This document shows, piece after piece, positions 56,048 through 63,913 of a DNA stretch of 64,000 nt. The notes under the pieces are model-generated. The model was not told where the DNA came from and searched no databases. It saw nothing but the letters and a program-made list of their open reading frames with translations. This DNA comes from Nitrospirota bacterium. Its GTDB lineage: Bacteria; Nitrospirota; Thermodesulfovibrionia; UBA6902. The stretch spans positions 43,595-107,594 of the forward strand of contig JACRMS010000014.1 in assembly GCA_016214845.1 (NCBI GenBank). The letters are read 5' to 3'. The number at the start of each line of letters is the position of its first letter. The first letter of the stretch is position 1. Made by a program: the position numbers and the translations under genes.

Positions 56048-56848
56048 TTGAAGCTGAGCCGTTATATAGTTGTATCAGTATTATCACATTTGCTGTTGTT
56101 TGGTTTCCTATGGATGATCCATCCCACAGTTGAAACTGCGGCTCCTGTCTTTAATGTAAAAATCGTTGACCCCCTTCCGGCGGAAAAGCCGCCCTCTCCG
56201 AATATCATCAGGCCCCAGGCAAAAAAACAAGCGCCGCCTGTTGCGAAGCGCCCTCAGAAGCCTTCGGAAAAATTGCAGCCGGAAACTCTGTATGGCGACA
56301 GCGAAAGAGAAACCCCACCCGTCTTCCCCTTAAATAAGGGGAGGAGTAAGGTGGGGTCAGGCAGTCCCCCTTTGGAAAAGGGGGATACAGGTGGACTTTC
56401 TGACGAGAAGGGGCCTCTGCCTTCAGATAAAAACGGTCCTTCCATAGTCCCGCCTTCAACTCTTTTTGACAAGGGCACAATAGAAAAGTTTGCTAAAAAA
56501 GAACCTCCAGCGGACAAAGGGCTGACCTTCGACATACCAGGATTCAAGCACAGGGGATATATGAGGATGCTGAAGGAAAAGATTGAGAGTATATGGAAAT
56601 ATCCGAAAGAAGCTGCAAAGCTTGGACTATCCGGCGAGCTTTATATTAAATTTACGATTAAGAAAGACGGCAAGTTAGGCAGCGTGGAACTGCTCAGGAC
56701 CTCAGGCTATAAGGAACTTGATGAGGCCGCAATGAAGGCTTTAAAAGACGCTGAGCCTTACTGGCCCCTGCCCGATGACTGGGAAATGGACGAGCTCGAG
56801 ATCAAGGGGCATTTCCTATATGTATACGGCAGCGGCGTAATAATGTAA
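56048..56848 (+). CDS. TonB-like energy transducer
   Basis: A 266-residue protein with one N-terminal helix (7-23), a Pro/Lys-rich periplasmic linker and a C-terminal TonB domain (YMRMLKEKIESIWKYPKEA, SGELYIKFTIKKDGKLGSVE, LRTSGYKELDEAAMKAL). It likely couples the proton force to outer-membrane transporters; ExbBD are not adjacent. TTG start with AGGA before it. About residues 88-117 of the linker are encoded by two palindromic intergenic-type repeats (56311-56398), an odd in-frame insertion that gives ETPPVFPLNKG and SPPLEKGDTGG-type peptide. Confidence 0.8.
   Translation: MKLSRYIVVSVLSHLLLFGFLWMIHPTVETAAPVFNVKIVDPLPAEKPPSPNIIRPQAKKQAPPVAKRPQKPSEKLQPETLYGDSERETPPVFPLNKGRSKVGSGSPPLEKGDTGGLSDEKGPLPSDKNGPSIVPPSTLFDKGTIEKFAKKEPPADKGLTFDIPGFKHRGYMRMLKEKIESIWKYPKEAAKLGLSGELYIKFTIKKDGKLGSVELLRTSGYKELDEAAMKALKDAEPYWPLPDDWEMDELEIKGHFLYVYGSGVIM
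56311..56398. repeat. Two palindromic repeats within the TonB-like coding region
   Basis: Repeat A (56312-56357) has arms ACCCCAC and GTGGGGT around CCCCTTAAATAAGGGG. Repeat B (56363-56398) has AGTCC/GGACT ends around CCCCCTTTGGAAAAGGGGG, the latter identical to 10771-10789 in the nos operon. Both fit in frame without stops. Confidence 0.8.
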
Positions 56849-57046
56849 GCCCCCCTGTTCCAATGGTTGCCGAAATGAAAAAAGCAGAGTGCTAAGAGCA
56901 GAGAGCATAGAGTTAAAGACACGCAGGCTTCAACGCAGAGAAAATTGTAAATTTTAAATCGTAAATTTTAAAATAACGCCTAAACTGTTACAATAATGCC
57001 GGACTAAAAAAGGCTGAAGGATGAAGGCAAAAGGCAAAAAACATAA
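56849..57046. other. Gap before cdaA, simple AT-rich repeats
   Basis: The 198 nt hold short repeats: GCAGAGTGCTAAGAGCAGAG, then AATTGTAAATTTTAAATCGT with a second AAATTTTAAA copy. No gene is credible. It should contain the promoter of cdaA-cdaR-glmM; no strong consensus boxes were found. Confidence 0.4.
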
Positions 57047-57820
57047 ATGACGACTAAAATATTCCATCTCATAAGATGGCAGGATATCGTTGATATACTG
57101 CTTGTAACCGTAATACTTTACAGGGCGCTTTTGATAATAAAAGGCACTAAGGCGGCCCAGATGCTGATCGGGCTCGGCGTCCTGTTCCTGGCTTTTGTCT
57201 TCTCAAAGTATTTCGGGTTTTATACAACAGACTGGATCATTCAAAGCCTCTGGGCGCAGATAGTGCTTGCTATCATCATTTTATTTCAGCCTGAGATACG
57301 AAGAACTTTGGCCCAAATGGGTGAGGCCCGGTTTTTACCTTCCTTCACTACAGCCGATGAATTACGCTCCCTTGAGGAAATAGTAAAGGCCTCCGTGGCT
57401 CTTTCTAACAGAAAGATCGGCGCGCTGATCGTCATTGAGAAAGAAACCAACCTGAAAGACTTCATTGAAATGGGAACACAGCTTGACGCAAAAGTTTCGC
57501 GCGAATTGCTGTTAAGCATTTTCCATCCAACATCGCCGATTCACGACGGCGCCGTCATAATCAGGGGGAACCGGGTCGTTGCCGCGGGATGTTTCCTTCC
57601 GCTGACATTAAGCGCTGAGATTTCAAAATCCTTTGGCACGAGGCACCGGGCGGGAATAGGCCTGACAGAAGAGACAGACGCCGTTGTCATAATAGTTTCT
57701 GAGGAAACAGGCAGCATAACCACTGCCACAGGAGGCGTTCTCCAGAAAAATATTGACATGGCCGCGCTCAGGAATTTTCTTACCGAGAACTTCGTGAAGC
57801 CGCAGGAAGCGAAAAAATGA
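57047..57820 (+). CDS. cdaA: Diadenylate cyclase CdaA
   Basis: A 257-residue membrane cyclase making c-di-AMP from two ATP. Three N-terminal helices (about 12-85), then the DAC domain with DGAVIIRGNRVVAAGCFLPL (DGA motif) and GTRHRAGIGLTEETDAVVI (RHR motif). Full length. It overlaps cdaR by 4 nt and is followed by glmM, the conserved cdaA-cdaR-glmM arrangement that links c-di-AMP to cell-wall and osmotic control. Confidence 0.95.
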   Translation: MTTKIFHLIRWQDIVDILLVTVILYRALLIIKGTKAAQMLIGLGVLFLAFVFSKYFGFYTTDWIIQSLWAQIVLAIIILFQPEIRRTLAQMGEARFLPSFTTADELRSLEEIVKASVALSNRKIGALIVIEKETNLKDFIEMGTQLDAKVSRELLLSIFHPTSPIHDGAVIIRGNRVVAAGCFLPLTLSAEISKSFGTRHRAGIGLTEETDAVVIIVSEETGSITTATGGVLQKNIDMAALRNFLTENFVKPQEAKK

Positions 57821-58464
57821 AAAAGGAAAATATTCTTACAAGAAACATCTGGCTGAAGCTCGCTTCATTTATGCTCGCAATCGCGCTGTGGTTTTTTGTG
57901 ATTTTGAGCGGACGATCGGGCATTGTCATGGATATCCCGATTATGTATGAAAATGTTGCCCAGGACCTTGAGGTGGTGGATTTCCCAAAGACGGTAAGCG
58001 TTAACATAGAAGGACAGGAGAGGATACTGAAAAGCCTGAGGCAGAACGAAATAAGCGCGGTTGTTGATCTGGGCGACGTAAAGGCCGGAAGGTCTTTTAT
58101 CACCCTCACGCATGAAAACATTAAACTGCCCAGCACGCTTGAGGTGACCGGCATTGAACCGCAAACGATCAGTTTGACATTAGAAAAGCAGATGAAAAAA
58201 ACCGTCTCCGTGCAGCCAGCTATCGTGGGTGTCCCGGCGCGCGGTTTTGTAATCATGGAAATAACAGTTGAGCCGGATATGATAATCATTGAAGGGCCGA
58301 GGAGTGTTATTTCCAAGATTTATAATGTCAAGACAGAGCCGATAGACATAAGCGGATTAAATGCCGATCTGCAATATAAGGCAAAGGTCAATCTGGCGAA
58401 TTTCAATATCCGCGCAAATGAACAGAAGGTAGACGTAAATATATTTGTTAAAAAAATCAGGTAA
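57817..58464 (+). CDS. cdaR: CdaR, YbbR-domain regulator of CdaA
   Basis: A 215-residue protein with one N-terminal helix (about 10-28; LKLASFMLAIALWFFVI) and two YbbR repeats outside the membrane (KTVSVNIEGQERILKSLRQN; KTVSVQPAIVGVPARGF). It binds and tunes CdaA in known operons. Fewer YbbR repeats than the four in Bacillus. Four-nucleotide overlap with cdaA. Confidence 0.85.
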   Translation: MKKENILTRNIWLKLASFMLAIALWFFVILSGRSGIVMDIPIMYENVAQDLEVVDFPKTVSVNIEGQERILKSLRQNEISAVVDLGDVKAGRSFITLTHENIKLPSTLEVTGIEPQTISLTLEKQMKKTVSVQPAIVGVPARGFVIMEITVEPDMIIIEGPRSVISKIYNVKTEPIDISGLNADLQYKAKVNLANFNIRANEQKVDVNIFVKKIR

Positions 58465-58498
58465 TGTTAAGAGCTGCATAAATGAAGGAGAACATCTA

Positions 58499-59851
58499 AT
58501 GACAAAGAGGAAGCTTTTTGGGACCGATGGCATAAGAGGGAAGGCCAACCATTATCCGATGACCGGCGAAATAGCGTTTGAGGTCGGAAGGGCGGCGGCT
58601 TACGTTCTCAAGAAAAAGCACGGCCGCAACAAGATATTGATCGGTAAGGACACGAGGCTTTCAGGTTATATGCTTGAGAGCGCGCTTACCTCAGGGATTT
58701 GTTCAATGGGGATGAACGTGGTTCTCATCGGCCCCATGCCCACTCCCGGCATTGCCTTTGTAACGCGCAGCATGAGGGTTGACGCCGGAATTGTCATATC
58801 CGCATCGCACAACCCCTATTATGACAACGGAATAAAGTTTTTCTCATCGGACGGGTTTAAGCTCCCGGACAGCACTGAGGAAGCTATAGAGAAGGCCATG
58901 TTCTCAAAGACCCTTGAGAAAATCCGGCCTGAAGGAGCTGAAATAGGCAAGGCCAAAAGGATTGAAGACGCCACCGGCAGATACATTGAATTTGTAAAAT
59001 CAGCCTTCCCCAAAGGCATGACACTTGAGGGACTGAAGGTCGTGGTTGATTGCAGCAACGGCTCGGCATACAAGATCACCCCCACTGTGCTTAATGAACT
59101 TGGCGCTGAGGTGATATCAATCCATGATAAGCCCGATGGGATAAATATTAACTTGAACTGCGGGGCCATGCATCCGGAGATAGTGCAAAAGGCGGTCCTG
59201 GAGCATAAGGCAGATATCGGCATTGCCCATGACGGCGATGCGGACCGGACTATCATTTGCGATGAAAAAGGCGAAATAGTTGACGGCGACAAGATAATGG
59301 CCATCTGTGCCCTTGACATGAAAAAAGACGGAAATTTGAAAGCCGACACGGTTATCGCTACCGTGATGAGCAACATAGGGTTTGAATTATTTTTAAAGAA
59401 ATCAGGGATAAAAGTTGTCAGGGCCAAAGTGGGTGACAGATACGTTGTTGAAGAAATGGTCAAGAGAAGCTGCAATCTTGGCGGCGAGCAGTCAGGGCAT
59501 ATAATATTTTTAGACCACAATACCACAGGCGACGGCCCGATAACCGCATTGCAGATACTGTCCGTGATGTGCCGGAGACAAAAGTCCCTTTCAGAACTTG
59601 CGTGTAATATACCCATTTATCCCCAGGTACTTATAAATGTCCCGGTTGCAAAATCGAAACATATGGATGATTTCCCCGAAATTGCTGCGATGATAAAAAA
59701 GGCGGAGAAAAAACTCGACAGCGGCAGGATCCTTGTCAGGCCCTCCGGCACTGAGCCGAAAATCAGGGTGATGGTAGAGGGGGATGATATGGACAGTATA
59801 AAAACAATAGCCGGGGAGGTTGCCGAAGTCATTAGAAAAAAGATGACTTAG
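58499..59851 (+). CDS. glmM: Phosphoglucosamine mutase
   Basis: A 450-residue mutase that interconverts glucosamine-6-P and glucosamine-1-P for UDP-GlcNAc. Marks: KLFGTDGIRGKAN at the start, the phospho-Ser loop VISASHNPYYDNGIKFFS, metal loop AHDGDADRTI, sugar loop GGEQSGHII, and phosphate loop LVRPSGTEPKIRVM. The start is ATG 58499, with AAGGAG before it; the in-frame codon 58445 lies within cdaR. Last gene in the c-di-AMP operon; CdaA-GlmM interaction is known in other bacteria. Confidence 0.95.
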   Translation: MTKRKLFGTDGIRGKANHYPMTGEIAFEVGRAAAYVLKKKHGRNKILIGKDTRLSGYMLESALTSGICSMGMNVVLIGPMPTPGIAFVTRSMRVDAGIVISASHNPYYDNGIKFFSSDGFKLPDSTEEAIEKAMFSKTLEKIRPEGAEIGKAKRIEDATGRYIEFVKSAFPKGMTLEGLKVVVDCSNGSAYKITPTVLNELGAEVISIHDKPDGININLNCGAMHPEIVQKAVLEHKADIGIAHDGDADRTIICDEKGEIVDGDKIMAICALDMKKDGNLKADTVIATVMSNIGFELFLKKSGIKVVRAKVGDRYVVEEMVKRSCNLGGEQSGHIIFLDHNTTGDGPITALQILSVMCRRQKSLSELACNIPIYPQVLINVPVAKSKHMDDFPEIAAMIKKAEKKLDSGRILVRPSGTEPKIRVMVEGDDMDSIKTIAGEVAEVIRKKMT

Positions 59852-59905
59852 CCCTTGGATCGTAACTTTCCAAAACTTCCTCAATATGTTACATTAGATA
59901 CGGTT

Positions 59906-59957
<52 letters not shown>

Positions 59958-59982
<25 letters not shown>

Positions 59983-60027
59983 AATGCAAATCAGGGACTT
60001 ACGGTTTTCCGTGGGTCCTTTTTTGTT
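59958..60027 (+). repeat. Left copy of tRNA 3'-end/terminator direct repeat (att-like)
   Basis: From GGTTCAAATCCTCTCCCCGC in the tRNA to the end of the terminator. The right copy at 63269-63336 shares 25 nt without change, then ATGCAAATCAGGGACTTACG and TTTTCCGT, with a few changes after that. Such duplication is the usual scar of integration at a tRNA gene. Confidence 0.85.
59993..60025 (+). terminator. Terminator of tRNA-fMet
   Basis: Stem AGGGACTTACGG / CCGTGGGTCCT (one G-U/mismatch zone) with loop TTTT and six Ts. A better-paired copy (GACTTACGG / CCGTAAGTC, eight Ts) lies at 63303-63336. Confidence 0.8.
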
Positions 60028-60073
60028 GAAAATGGCGGGATTTTCTAACGGATTTATAAGAGTTGTCTGAAAG

Positions 60074-60154
60074 TTCGGTCAGCGTGGAAGGTTTAACATT
60101 CGGCTCTGCATAACTCTTTAACCATATCTCTGTAAATCCCTGAATGTCGCTTTC
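60074..60154 (-). pseudogene. Relic of a tyrosine recombinase (integrase) N-terminal region
   Basis: On the minus strand the frame reads FTEIWLKSYAEPNVKPSTLT, which looks like the core-binding (SAM-like) domain of phage-type tyrosine integrases (WL...YA...VKPSTL). A neighbouring frame just before it reads LKKATFRDL, the usual lead-in, so a frameshift splits even this piece. No catalytic R-H-R-Y region is present. It lies 92 nt from the tRNA, inside the att-like repeats, which supports a decayed integrated element. Confidence 0.6.
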
Positions 60155-60160
60155 TTAAGT

Positions 60161-61144
60161 CTATGGCCTTATCTCAACAATCGTACCATTTGGCACTAAC
60201 CTGTCAATTTCCTCTATTTCTTCGTCTGTAACGGCAATACACCCTTTCGTCCAGTCAACCTCTGTGTGACGATCACCAACCCACGAGAAACCATTCTTAA
60301 TGCCGTGGACCATGATGTCTCCGCCCGGAGAAACACCAAGTTCTTTTGCCCGCTTTTTGTCTTTCTCGTTTGGATAGGAAATATGAAGAGACAGATGATA
60401 ACGGCTGTCCCTGTTTCTTGAATCGATAACGTAAGTTCCCTCAGGGGTTTTGTTGTCGCCTTGCCTTTCTTTTGGACCATCCGGGTTTCCCCCCAAGGCT
60501 ATGTTGTAGGTTTTGAGCGCCTTGTCCTTTGAGAGCAAAGTCAATCGACGCTCTTTCTTTTCTATCAGAATCTTATCTGCCGGTCCCTTCTGGATTGCAA
60601 AAACCTCTTTTTGCAGCGTAATAATTTCATCCTCTTTGCTCTTAACCTCCTGTTCAAGCGCTTCAATCTTTTTTTGCAGCGTAATAATCTCATTCCCCCT
60701 GCTTTTACCTTCTTGCCGGAGAGCTTCAATCTGTGTTTGCTGCGCAGCAATCGTCTTATCTTTCAAGATGACATTATTGATCTGGAATATCATCATCTCG
60801 CTGTCCTTCCTGTAGCCGCTCTCCGGGTAATTATTTATGAGTTCCTGAAAACATTCCAGAGACTTCTGATAATCCTTTTGCTCATTCCCGGGATAGGTAT
60901 AAATAATACCCATTTCGAAAAGGACCCTATCTCCCGCGTCGGGATATTTTTCAATGATCTGCTCATATTTGCTCAGAGAGGCCCTGTAGTCTCCCCGGCT
61001 GAAAAGATCATTCGCTTCCTTGAAGGTTGCATTGGCCTGAGATCTTTCATTAAGGTGACTGCATCCAAATATTAGAAGCGGTGTTATTATGAATACAAAG
61101 AATAAGTAAAAAAGCCCCCTACTCCTGCTATGAAAAATTCTCAA
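60161..61144 (-). CDS. L,D-transpeptidase lipoprotein with TPR-like and coiled-coil parts
   Basis: A 327-residue lipoprotein (lipobox LLIFGC, Cys28). Residues 35-125 are a TPR/YfgL-like helical repeat (ANDLFSRGDYRASLSKYEQI; ECFQELINNYPESGYR). Residues ~135-190 are a coiled coil with a 21-residue unit repeated twice (EALRQEGKS.. and EALEQEVKS.., each ending EIITLQK). The YkuD catalytic domain follows: IMVHGIKNG and the active-site DWTKGCIAVTDEE (Cys). It should form 3-3 crosslinks or attach lipoproteins to peptidoglycan. Third gene of the envelope cassette, within the tRNA-bounded segment. Confidence 0.85.
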   Translation of the reverse strand: MRIFHSRSRGLFYLFFVFIITPLLIFGCSHLNERSQANATFKEANDLFSRGDYRASLSKYEQIIEKYPDAGDRVLFEMGIIYTYPGNEQKDYQKSLECFQELINNYPESGYRKDSEMMIFQINNVILKDKTIAAQQTQIEALRQEGKSRGNEIITLQKKIEALEQEVKSKEDEIITLQKEVFAIQKGPADKILIEKKERRLTLLSKDKALKTYNIALGGNPDGPKERQGDNKTPEGTYVIDSRNRDSRYHLSLHISYPNEKDKKRAKELGVSPGGDIMVHGIKNGFSWVGDRHTEVDWTKGCIAVTDEEIEEIDRLVPNGTIVEIRP

Positions 61145-61256
61145 TTCCCGAATCTCCTCATCCTTTGATAAAAGCGAAGCGTTAAGGAAGTGGCAGGTCT
61201 CCCTGCCACTCCTTTAACCAGAGCGCTAAAAATAAAGTTAACAGCTTCCCAATGAC

Positions 61257-61598
61257 TTACTTCCTCATTGACTTCTGGAAAATTTCGTCAGCCCTCTTTG
61301 CCTTTTGGTCTGCGAGCTGCATCTGTTCCTCTGCTATCTTCTCCTTTTCCTCCGCGAGCTTCTCCCTTTCCTCTGCCATCTTGATAGCATTTTCGGCGCG
61401 GGCTGCGGCATCCTCTGCCTTTAACGTGGCCGCATCAGCAGCCGCCCTGGCAGCCTGCGCATCCTGCGCTGCCTGATCAGCCTTCGCGCCGGTCAGCATC
61501 TGCTGCGACTGAACTTGCGCGAGGTCGCCTTTTGTTGCACAACCCACAGTAACAGCAAAAACAAGCATCATTGAAATCACTAATAGAGTCTTCATCAT
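61257..61598 (-). CDS. Braun-type (Lpp/OprI-like) alanine-rich lipoprotein
   Basis: A 113-residue small lipoprotein: signal with lipobox TVGC (Cys ~20), then an Ala/Glu/Lys heptad coil (QAAQDAQAARAAADAATLKA; EEREKLAEEKEKIAEEQMQL) as in alanine-zipper lipoproteins. It ends SMRK: a C-terminal Arg-Lys like E. coli Lpp, whose terminal Lys is joined to peptidoglycan by L,D-transpeptidases. A very strong ribosome site (AAGGAGGTGA) suggests high expression. It lies between two L,D-transpeptidase genes, so it is a likely outer membrane-peptidoglycan tether. Longer than Lpp (~90 vs 58 mature residues). Confidence 0.8.
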   Translation of the reverse strand: MMKTLLVISMMLVFAVTVGCATKGDLAQVQSQQMLTGAKADQAAQDAQAARAAADAATLKAEDAAARAENAIKMAEEREKLAEEKEKIAEEQMQLADQKAKRADEIFQKSMRK

Positions 61599-61624
61599 GT
61601 CTAATCACCTCCTTCTATGAAAAA

Positions 61625-62983
61625 TTATTGCAAGGTATTTCTACCTGCGCTTAAACCAGGGACCCTGGTATTCTTTGTTGATTGTTTTGCGGCCGCTCTT
61701 TCAATCAATTTGCCATCTATTTCCAGATCAATTTTAAGGCGTTTGATGGTGTCTTTGGCCTCTTTGATATTATCGAAAGGTCCCGCGATAACAAGGTAGC
61801 TGCCGAAATTTGATAACACCCTTGCCGGGATTTGCGGCCCCTGGTGGTTGATGATGGCGGCAAGCCTCTCAGCATCAACCTCGTCACGCACGTCAGCAGC
61901 CAAAACAGACCACGCATCTGCCTTCAGTTCCGGTATTTCCGGTCTGCCGTATAATTTGCCCGGGTGCCTGACTTCTATGGTTTCCGCAACCTCTTTTCCA
62001 CTTCCCTGTCTGAGCTCGAATATGGGGACAGGGATCCCACGGGCCTCGGCCAATACTTTCTTGACTTTGCTCCAGTCAAGTGTGCGCCCCGATTCCTTTT
62101 CAATATTCCTCAATTTTGTATACATCCTGTCAAACTCAACAGTGTCCAGGTCTTCCGGGGGCGCATGAACTTCCATGTAAACCACTCCATTAAGTTGACC
62201 TATGAGATATGGCTGGTTAACGATGCGTACAGGTGTTTTGACCGGGGTGCTTTCATAGAGTTTCTTCACATCTTCCGGATAGAGTCTTATGCAGCCATTG
62301 GTTGCCCTGAGACCAATGCTGGCCGGTTTATTAGTGCCATGGAGCAAGTAACCCCGCTTGCTTAAATATAGCGCGTATTCTCCCAGTGGATTTTGAGGTC
62401 CCGGCAGAACTTTAGCAGGCAGAGGATCTCCTTTTTTTCGATGGTCCTCAGCAATTGAGACAGGCACACGCCAGGTCGGCCGGGTTACCTTGCGCTCCAC
62501 ATACATTTGACCAGTGGGCGAGGGCCGCTCTTCGGTACCGACACCTACAGGGTAGGTCAACACCGCCGGTGACTCACTATCTCCTTTAAATTGAAACAGC
62601 CTCATTGCTGCCAGGTTGATCACGATGCCGCTTCTGGGAGCATCCGGCAGGATAAAACTCATAGGCAACATGATACGTTCTCCGGCTTCAGGCGCCCATG
62701 TATCTACCCATGGATTAGCTGCACTGACTCCATTGATTCCCAGGCTGAAGTGCCTTGAAATATCCGGCAGCGTATCCCCTTTTTCAAGAGTGATGAACGC
62801 CGGCCGGCCAATGACATCATCTCCCTTTGCAACTGAAAACTCATTTCGTTTGACATACTCTTCCAAACGTTTTGGAACGGCCTGGTATTCCTCATGAACG
62901 CTTTTCGTTGTAGCACATCCAGGGAGAGATAAGATGACGATAAAAAGAGCTATAAGGCGCAGCATGTTGGATAAGAGCGACAT
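61625..62983 (-). CDS. LysM-like/YkuD L,D-transpeptidase lipoprotein with SPOR-like tail
   Basis: A ~452-residue lipoprotein (lipobox SLPGC). After a short linker comes a LysM-like segment (LEKGDTLPDISRHFSLGING, ending ERIMLPMSF), then the YkuD domain (IVINLAAMRLFQF; LLHGTNKPASIGLRATNGC with the catalytic Cys, then IRLYPEDV), resembling ErfK/YbiS enzymes that link Lpp to peptidoglycan. The C-terminal ~90 residues (AWSVLAADVRDEVDAERLAA; SYLVIAGPFDNIKEAKDTIK) look like a SPOR peptidoglycan-binding module. The start could also be 62965 or 63001. First gene of the Lpp/LDT cassette. Confidence 0.85.
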   Translation of the reverse strand: MSLLSNMLRLIALFIVILSLPGCATTKSVHEEYQAVPKRLEEYVKRNEFSVAKGDDVIGRPAFITLEKGDTLPDISRHFSLGINGVSAANPWVDTWAPEAGERIMLPMSFILPDAPRSGIVINLAAMRLFQFKGDSESPAVLTYPVGVGTEERPSPTGQMYVERKVTRPTWRVPVSIAEDHRKKGDPLPAKVLPGPQNPLGEYALYLSKRGYLLHGTNKPASIGLRATNGCIRLYPEDVKKLYESTPVKTPVRIVNQPYLIGQLNGVVYMEVHAPPEDLDTVEFDRMYTKLRNIEKESGRTLDWSKVKKVLAEARGIPVPIFELRQGSGKEVAETIEVRHPGKLYGRPEIPELKADAWSVLAADVRDEVDAERLAAIINHQGPQIPARVLSNFGSYLVIAGPFDNIKEAKDTIKRLKIDLEIDGKLIERAAAKQSTKNTRVPGLSAGRNTLQ

Positions 62984-63001
62984 GTCAATGATTCGGCACA
63001 T

Positions 63002-63386
63002 GAGTCAAAATAAGGCCCTTTCTTTAATGAAGAAAATTTAAAAACCATTATTCAGTAAAAGCGCTGAATAGAATTGAAATGCAAAAGTAATGCCTCAAGG
63101 TATAACCCCGTGATAATCTCTTTAATATTAAGAAGATGTTATTCAAACAGCATGATTTAATTTTTAAGAGGAGATCAGATTTGTATGGTTTTCATAACAA
63201 CTTGTAGGGTTTTACATACAACAATATTAGGGAATTCCTGCTTATTTATCTTTTTCAAATGTTGCATTGGTTCAAATCCTCTCCCCGCTACCAATGCAAA
63301 TCAGGGACTTACGGTTTTCCGTAAGTCTTTTTTTTGTTGGCGTTAAGGCTTAAATTATTCAACAGGCGTCCTTAAGGTTATATTGA
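63002..63386. other. Non-coding stretch with right att-like repeat
   Basis: No gene seen. 63002-63268 is AT-rich, with an inverted pair TTGTATG (63181) / CATACAA (63215) of unknown meaning; it should hold the promoter of the transpeptidase operon. The att-like copy begins at 63269 and is followed by ~50 nt of plain sequence. Confidence 0.4.
63269..63336 (+). repeat. Right copy of tRNA 3'-end/terminator direct repeat (att-like)
   Basis: GGTTCAAATCCTCTCCCCGC then TACCA, as at 59958-59982, but without the rest of a tRNA upstream. One A is missing after CCA, and the terminator stem is better paired (GACTTACGG/CCGTAAGTC) with eight Ts. Confidence 0.85.
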
Positions 63387-63626
63387 TTAGATATCCTTTA
63401 TGAGATTAATAAACCATGTCAAGATCCGTTTTATCATATTATCCGAATAAACAATAAGGGCATACACGATAATGATTGCTGTAACAGTTAGAGCCATTTG
63501 AATAAGCTCACGAGCTTCAGTGAACATAAGATTTCTCCAGACACTTGGAGACTTCCCGCTGTTTCCTTTAGTATCGTTTTTTGTGACCACAAGTAACTCA
63601 AATTTTATCTTTCTTGTTTTTGCCAT
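63387..63626 (-). CDS. Small single-pass membrane protein, unknown function
   Basis: A 79-residue protein: a basic, polar N-terminus (MAKTRKIKFELL, then GNSGKSPSVWRN), a helix LIQMALTVTAIIIVYALIVY at ~40-60, and a short amphipathic tail. AGGGGG lies 8 nt before the ATG, which supports it as a real gene. I recognise no family. It lies between the right att-like repeat and the end of a probable insertion sequence. Confidence 0.5.
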   Translation of the reverse strand: MAKTRKIKFELLVVTKNDTKGNSGKSPSVWRNLMFTEARELIQMALTVTAIIIVYALIVYSDNMIKRILTWFINLIKDI

Positions 63627-63866
63627 GATACCCCCTGTTCTTGTTCTTTATGCAACTATTATTAGGTATTGTGTTCTTCCTTTGGTTTTATTAGACAACC
63701 TAACGCATCGCGATATAACTGTGGCGTAGTTGTGCCGTACGTTATTGATTTCCTGTTTCCGATTTAAGTTAGAGTTAATTAGGCTTGAAGTTAGAACTCA
63801 ACCGAGGCGATTAACTATACTAAATAATTCTTTTCTTAGTCAAGAAGGAAATTCAAACCTGTCAAG

Positions 63867-63910
63867 CCAAAATAAGAATGTCCGGATTTTACCAAAATAG
63901 AAATGTCCGG
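63867..63910. repeat. TGTCCGG direct repeats at probable IS end
   Basis: Two 19-nt copies, CCAAAATAAGAATGTCCGG (63867) and CCAAAATAGAAATGTCCGG (63892), 25 nt apart. They sit 4 nt beyond the stop of the transposase-like fragment. Repeated motifs of this kind at a transposase gene border are typical transposase-binding ends. Confidence 0.65.
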
Positions 63911-63913
63911 TTT

